From Pelargonium nanum (lineage: Eukaryota > Streptophyta > Magnoliopsida > Geraniales > Geraniaceae): 23,727 nt of DNA. The notes under the pieces are model-generated. The model was given only the letters and a program-made list of their open reading frames with translations. It was not told the DNA's origin and searched no databases. Shown in pieces: positions 22,601 to 23,727 of this stretch (positions within the stretch are counted from its first letter, which is position 1; every line of letters begins with the position of its first letter). Location of the stretch: NCBI GenBank assembly GCA_036897485.1, contig JAYMTF010001388.1, positions 1 to 23,727 on the forward strand, in the 5' to 3' direction. A program made the position numbers and the translations under genes.

Positions 22601-22630
22601 TTCTCTCCAAACAGTTGACGCATCAGCCCT
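13700..22630 (-). CDS. PRP40A: pre-mRNA-processing protein 40A (WW and FF domains), 3' part, 22 exons, 774 aa visible
   Basis: Likely U1 snRNP-associated splicing factor that bridges 5' splice site, branch-point binding protein and RNA polymerase II tail. Exons (5' to 3'): 22630-22578, 22456-22399, 22308-21941, 21860-21788, 20411-20313, 20223-20155, 20077-20000, 19792-19706, 19599-19565, 19488-19383, 18498-18418, 18317-18225, 18160-18107, 18033-17917, 17816-17718, 17119-17072, 16989-16897, 16200-16093, 15991-15927, 15822-15720, 14387-14085, 13834-13700 (TAG). All are in phase. Visible residues 1-37 are the second WW domain (VW ... [13 protein letters not shown], both Trp present). Residues 38-217 form a Ser/Thr/Pro/Val-rich linker. 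FF domains run from about 218 to 629 (first one [16 protein letters not shown]). The tail (630-774) is Lys/Glu/Arg-rich with DR/DK and SR-like runs and ends EDGEIR. The first WW and the Pro/Gln-rich N-terminus (perhaps 200-270 aa) are off the right edge. PRP40B is a less likely alternative. Confidence 0.88.
13875..14055 (-). mobile_element. SINE with tRNA-like pol III boxes and 11-bp target-site duplication
   Basis: The element occupies about 13886-14044, read on the - strand, inside the last PRP40A intron (13835-14084). The B box GGTTCAAATCC is at 13984-13974 and an A-box-like TGACTCAATGG at 14028-14018. The spacing fits an internal tRNA-type promoter. The 3' end runs into an A-rich tail (about 13893-13883). 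Flanking copies AAATGCAATGC (14055-14045) and AAATGCAATAC (13885-13875) differ at one base and look like the target-site duplication. The family is not assigned. Confidence 0.75.
14932..14966. mobile_element. solitary Stowaway-like terminal sequence
   Basis: TATTCCCTCCGCTTCATTTC and the following bases resemble the CTCCCTCCGT..CA terminal repeat of Tc1/mariner-derived Stowaway MITEs. I could not find the matching opposite end in the following 500 bases, so this would be a truncated copy. Confidence 0.4.
15024..15095 (+). mobile_element. possible degraded SINE head (Au-like)
   Basis: AAAAGGGTGGCCCGATGCAT and then GAGGCTC, followed about 20 bases later by GCGGGGTTTAAATTTC, resemble the A-box and B-box regions of the plant Au SINE head. 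The match is from memory of the pattern and is imperfect; the 3' part is not recognisable. Confidence 0.3.
16201..16896 (-). other. PRP40A intron (696 bp) containing an ACCCG/CGGGTT-rich repeat patch
   Basis: At about 16650-16810 there are several copies of CGGGTT, ACCCAA and ACCCG in both orientations, unlike the surrounding AT-rich intron. This may be an old transposon-derived block; the family is unknown. No coding exon is missing here, because the flanking exons join in phase. Confidence 0.5.
17120..17717 (-). other. PRP40A intron (598 bp) with a duplicated 44-bp block
   Basis: AT-rich intron whose only clear structure is the direct repeat at 17163-17206 and 17261-17304. No other feature is seen. 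Confidence 0.6.
17163..17304. repeat. 44-bp direct repeat, two copies 98 bp apart
   Basis: 17163-17206 and 17261-17304 align without gaps at 39 of 44 positions. Each copy contains CACATGAAC-TTGATGTG, an imperfect inverted repeat able to form a short hairpin. Confidence 0.8.
18499..19382 (-). other. PRP40A intron (884 bp) containing a miniature LTR element
   Basis: The intron between the exons ending LERK and starting EKEKAAEE. Apart from the element near 18940-19172 it is AT-rich without recognised structure. Confidence 0.55.
18940..19172 (-). mobile_element. TRIM-like miniature LTR element: short LTR, primer site, tiny interior, purine tract, LTR fragment
   Basis: Read on the - strand, a 73-bp LTR-like segment runs from TGTTAGAG (19172) to TTACA (19100). 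TTGTATCAG (19099-19091) follows directly, close to the initiator-tRNA-Met primer site TGGTATCAG. About 70 bases later a purine tract ACACGAGGGGG (19020-19010) precedes TGTCC (19009), which fits the start of a second, decayed LTR with CCTAATATT in common. No coding capacity exists. This is the arrangement of terminal-repeat retrotransposons in miniature. The left boundary is uncertain. Confidence 0.5.
20412..21787 (-). other. PRP40A intron (1376 bp), the longest complete one, with repeat-derived blocks
   Basis: It contains a GC-richer block at about 20795-21060 and two short duplications at 21092-21371. The flanking exons (…QEIE and DGRKV…) join in phase. No exon is apparent inside. Confidence 0.55.
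21092..21371. repeat. two short diverged duplications in a PRP40A intron
   Basis: GAAATCACA..TAAGTC.GAATTTT..ATCATCCAA occurs at 21092-21129 and 21161-21194. CTTCAA-TCAAT..AAATACTACATAAT occurs at about 21271-21312 and 21338-21372. These may be remnants of one rearranged repeat. Confidence 0.5.
22340..22359. repeat. (CAAA)5 microsatellite in a 90-bp PRP40A intron
   Basis: Five CAAA units inside the short intron 22309-22398. On the transcribed strand this reads as (TTTG)n close to the acceptor side, so length changes could affect the polypyrimidine region. Confidence 0.85.
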
Positions 22631-23017
22631 CTGTTATGGAAATAACATCAAAGTGGAAGGCAAAATCAGACAATCAGGCTACGTAACATTGCAAGTAATG
22701 AACTCATGTTCAAACAAATCAATCAGGTTGACATAAGTGTATAGATAGATGAAACGCACAAGTGGCCAAATTTTGGGGAAAACTACCAATCTAAAGCTTA
22801 TATCACACACACGCACCCATGTTGAAGTTACAACTAAGACACCAGTACACCATGGTCACACCAGATTTTAGAATTTGGGGTGTAGAAATCAAAAATTAGG
22901 ATGACATGTATGTATTAATTTTATAGAATTCACTATTGTTACATTTTGTAGGCACAGCTGCCAGAGCAAGTGATCAGCAGAGGTGCCTTGCGCAGAAATA
23001 TTGTAGGAGCTTAATAC

Positions 23018-23237
23018 TTTGATACCATGAAGAGAAACAAAAAGGAGAATGTATTATTTTTTGTAATTGAATAACGGACAAAGCCCTTTATATAGAGCAT
23101 AAAAGAGTTCACAAATAAAAGTTGACTAATACTTGAAAAAGAAATAAGCCTAGGCGTAGGACTTATTGTAAGGGGGTAAATTAGGAATTCCTTATTTAAC
23201 AAATCCCATAAATCACGGGGTCCCTTATATCTCAACA
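23018..23237 (-). mobile_element. Copia-like LTR (210 bp) with primer-binding site
   Basis: On the - strand the LTR starts TGTTGAGATATAAGGGACCC (23237) and ends TCTCTTCA (23028), with TG...CA ends. It has a TATA-like CTCTATATAAAGGGC inside (about 23100-23086). TGGTATCAAAG (23027-23017) follows at once and is one base different from the first 11 bases of the primer site TGGTATCAGAGC. No gag or pol sequence follows, so only the 5' LTR and leader remain. A 75-aa open frame across the LTR (23238-23011) is not a gene. Confidence 0.65.
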
Positions 23238-23502
23238 AACCGCAGCTCCCAATTATTCACGGGCAAGGAGCGCAATAACACATGAACAAAAAGACTAAAT
23301 GGTAAAATAAAGGTGGAAGAAGAAGCAAGATGGATGGCAAGAATATATTTGAAAATCAAATTAAATTAAATTTGATGAAATTAAAACGAAATTCTATAAA
23401 ATGGAAAATAAATAGACAAGTGTAGGAGCAAGCATGAGACATCCAAAACTCCACAATTGAAAGATAAGGAAGGCAACCATTACTTTTCAGCTATGTAGCA
23501 CC

Positions 23503-23568
23503 GATTCGGACACGTGATACGATTCGGACACGTGATACGATTCGGGACGCGATTCGGACACGTGATTC
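23503..23568. repeat. 18-bp tandem repeat containing a G-box core (CACGTG)
   Basis: The unit GATTCGGACACGTGATAC occurs at 23503-23520 and 23521-23538 exactly, then as a shortened 12-bp unit GATTCGGGACGC (23539-23550), then at 23551-23568 with one difference (..GATTC). A further partial copy (GATACGATTCG..GGACACG) follows near 23591-23609. Confidence 0.9.
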
Positions 23569-23727
23569 GCAAATTTGAAAAAATATAGGATACGATTCGT
23601 TAGGACACGTAAAAAAAATTTACTAAGAATATATTTTTATATCCAATAATTACTTATATTAGAGTTCAACAATTATTAACCAACTAAAACACACACACAC
23701 AAAATGAAATTGGAATTTTAATCCAAT

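Larger units (their letters stand above)
22631..23727 (-). other. part of a PRP40A intron running off the right edge (at least 1.1 kb)
   Basis: The first visible exon begins after CAG at 22633-22631 with RADASTVW. In PRP40 proteins this follows the first WW domain, and no sequence for that domain is visible to the right. The stretch is therefore read as intron. It carries an LTR with primer site and an 18-bp tandem repeat. Confidence 0.6.

Noticed and set aside
23011-23238. 75-aa - strand open frame in the LTR
   Set aside because: It coincides with the LTR from its TG start to the primer site; such frames in LTRs are not genes.
23503-23568. CRISPR array
   Set aside because: Units are directly adjacent with no unique spacers, in a plant nuclear gene; it is a simple tandem repeat.

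Overview
This window is ordinary nuclear DNA from a flowering plant, most likely a eudicot. The evidence is AT-rich introns with GT-AG borders, many short exons, plant-type short repeats, and proteins that resemble plant families. I cannot name the species. No bacterial, organellar, viral or CRISPR feature is visible.

Three protein-coding genes can be reconstructed exon by exon. (1) On the + strand at 1144-8390 is a complete 18-exon kinesin-7 (CENP-E-like) gene of the KIN-7N type, encoding 838 aa with an intact motor. (2) On the + strand at 11485-12646 is a 3-exon gene for a 331-aa protein with a DUF4378-like C-terminus. (3) On the - strand at 22630-13700 is the 3' part (22 exons, 774 aa) of a PRP40A-type pre-mRNA-processing factor with a WW domain, a run of FF domains and a charged tail. 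Its N-terminus lies beyond the right edge. In all three genes the splice phases join into one continuous frame with no internal stop.

Layout: 1-1143 is intergenic DNA plus the kinesin promoter, which has three TGGGCY (site II) motifs. 8391-11484 is a repeat-bearing intergenic region with a small Tourist-like MITE, an LTR/primer-site relic and an unusually GC-rich island. Genes 2 and 3 are convergent and share a gap of about 1 kb that must hold both 3' UTRs. The PRP40A introns carry most of the mobile-element debris: a SINE with target-site duplication, a miniature LTR element with a primer-binding site, a 210-bp LTR with a primer-binding site, a Stowaway-like end, and an 18-bp tandem repeat containing CACGTG.

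The kinesin is expected to act on mitotic microtubules and PRP40A in U1 snRNP-dependent 5' splice-site recognition. Nothing suggests that the three genes work together. I found no convincing new biological system. The items worth a second look are the small mobile elements and a few structured repeats.
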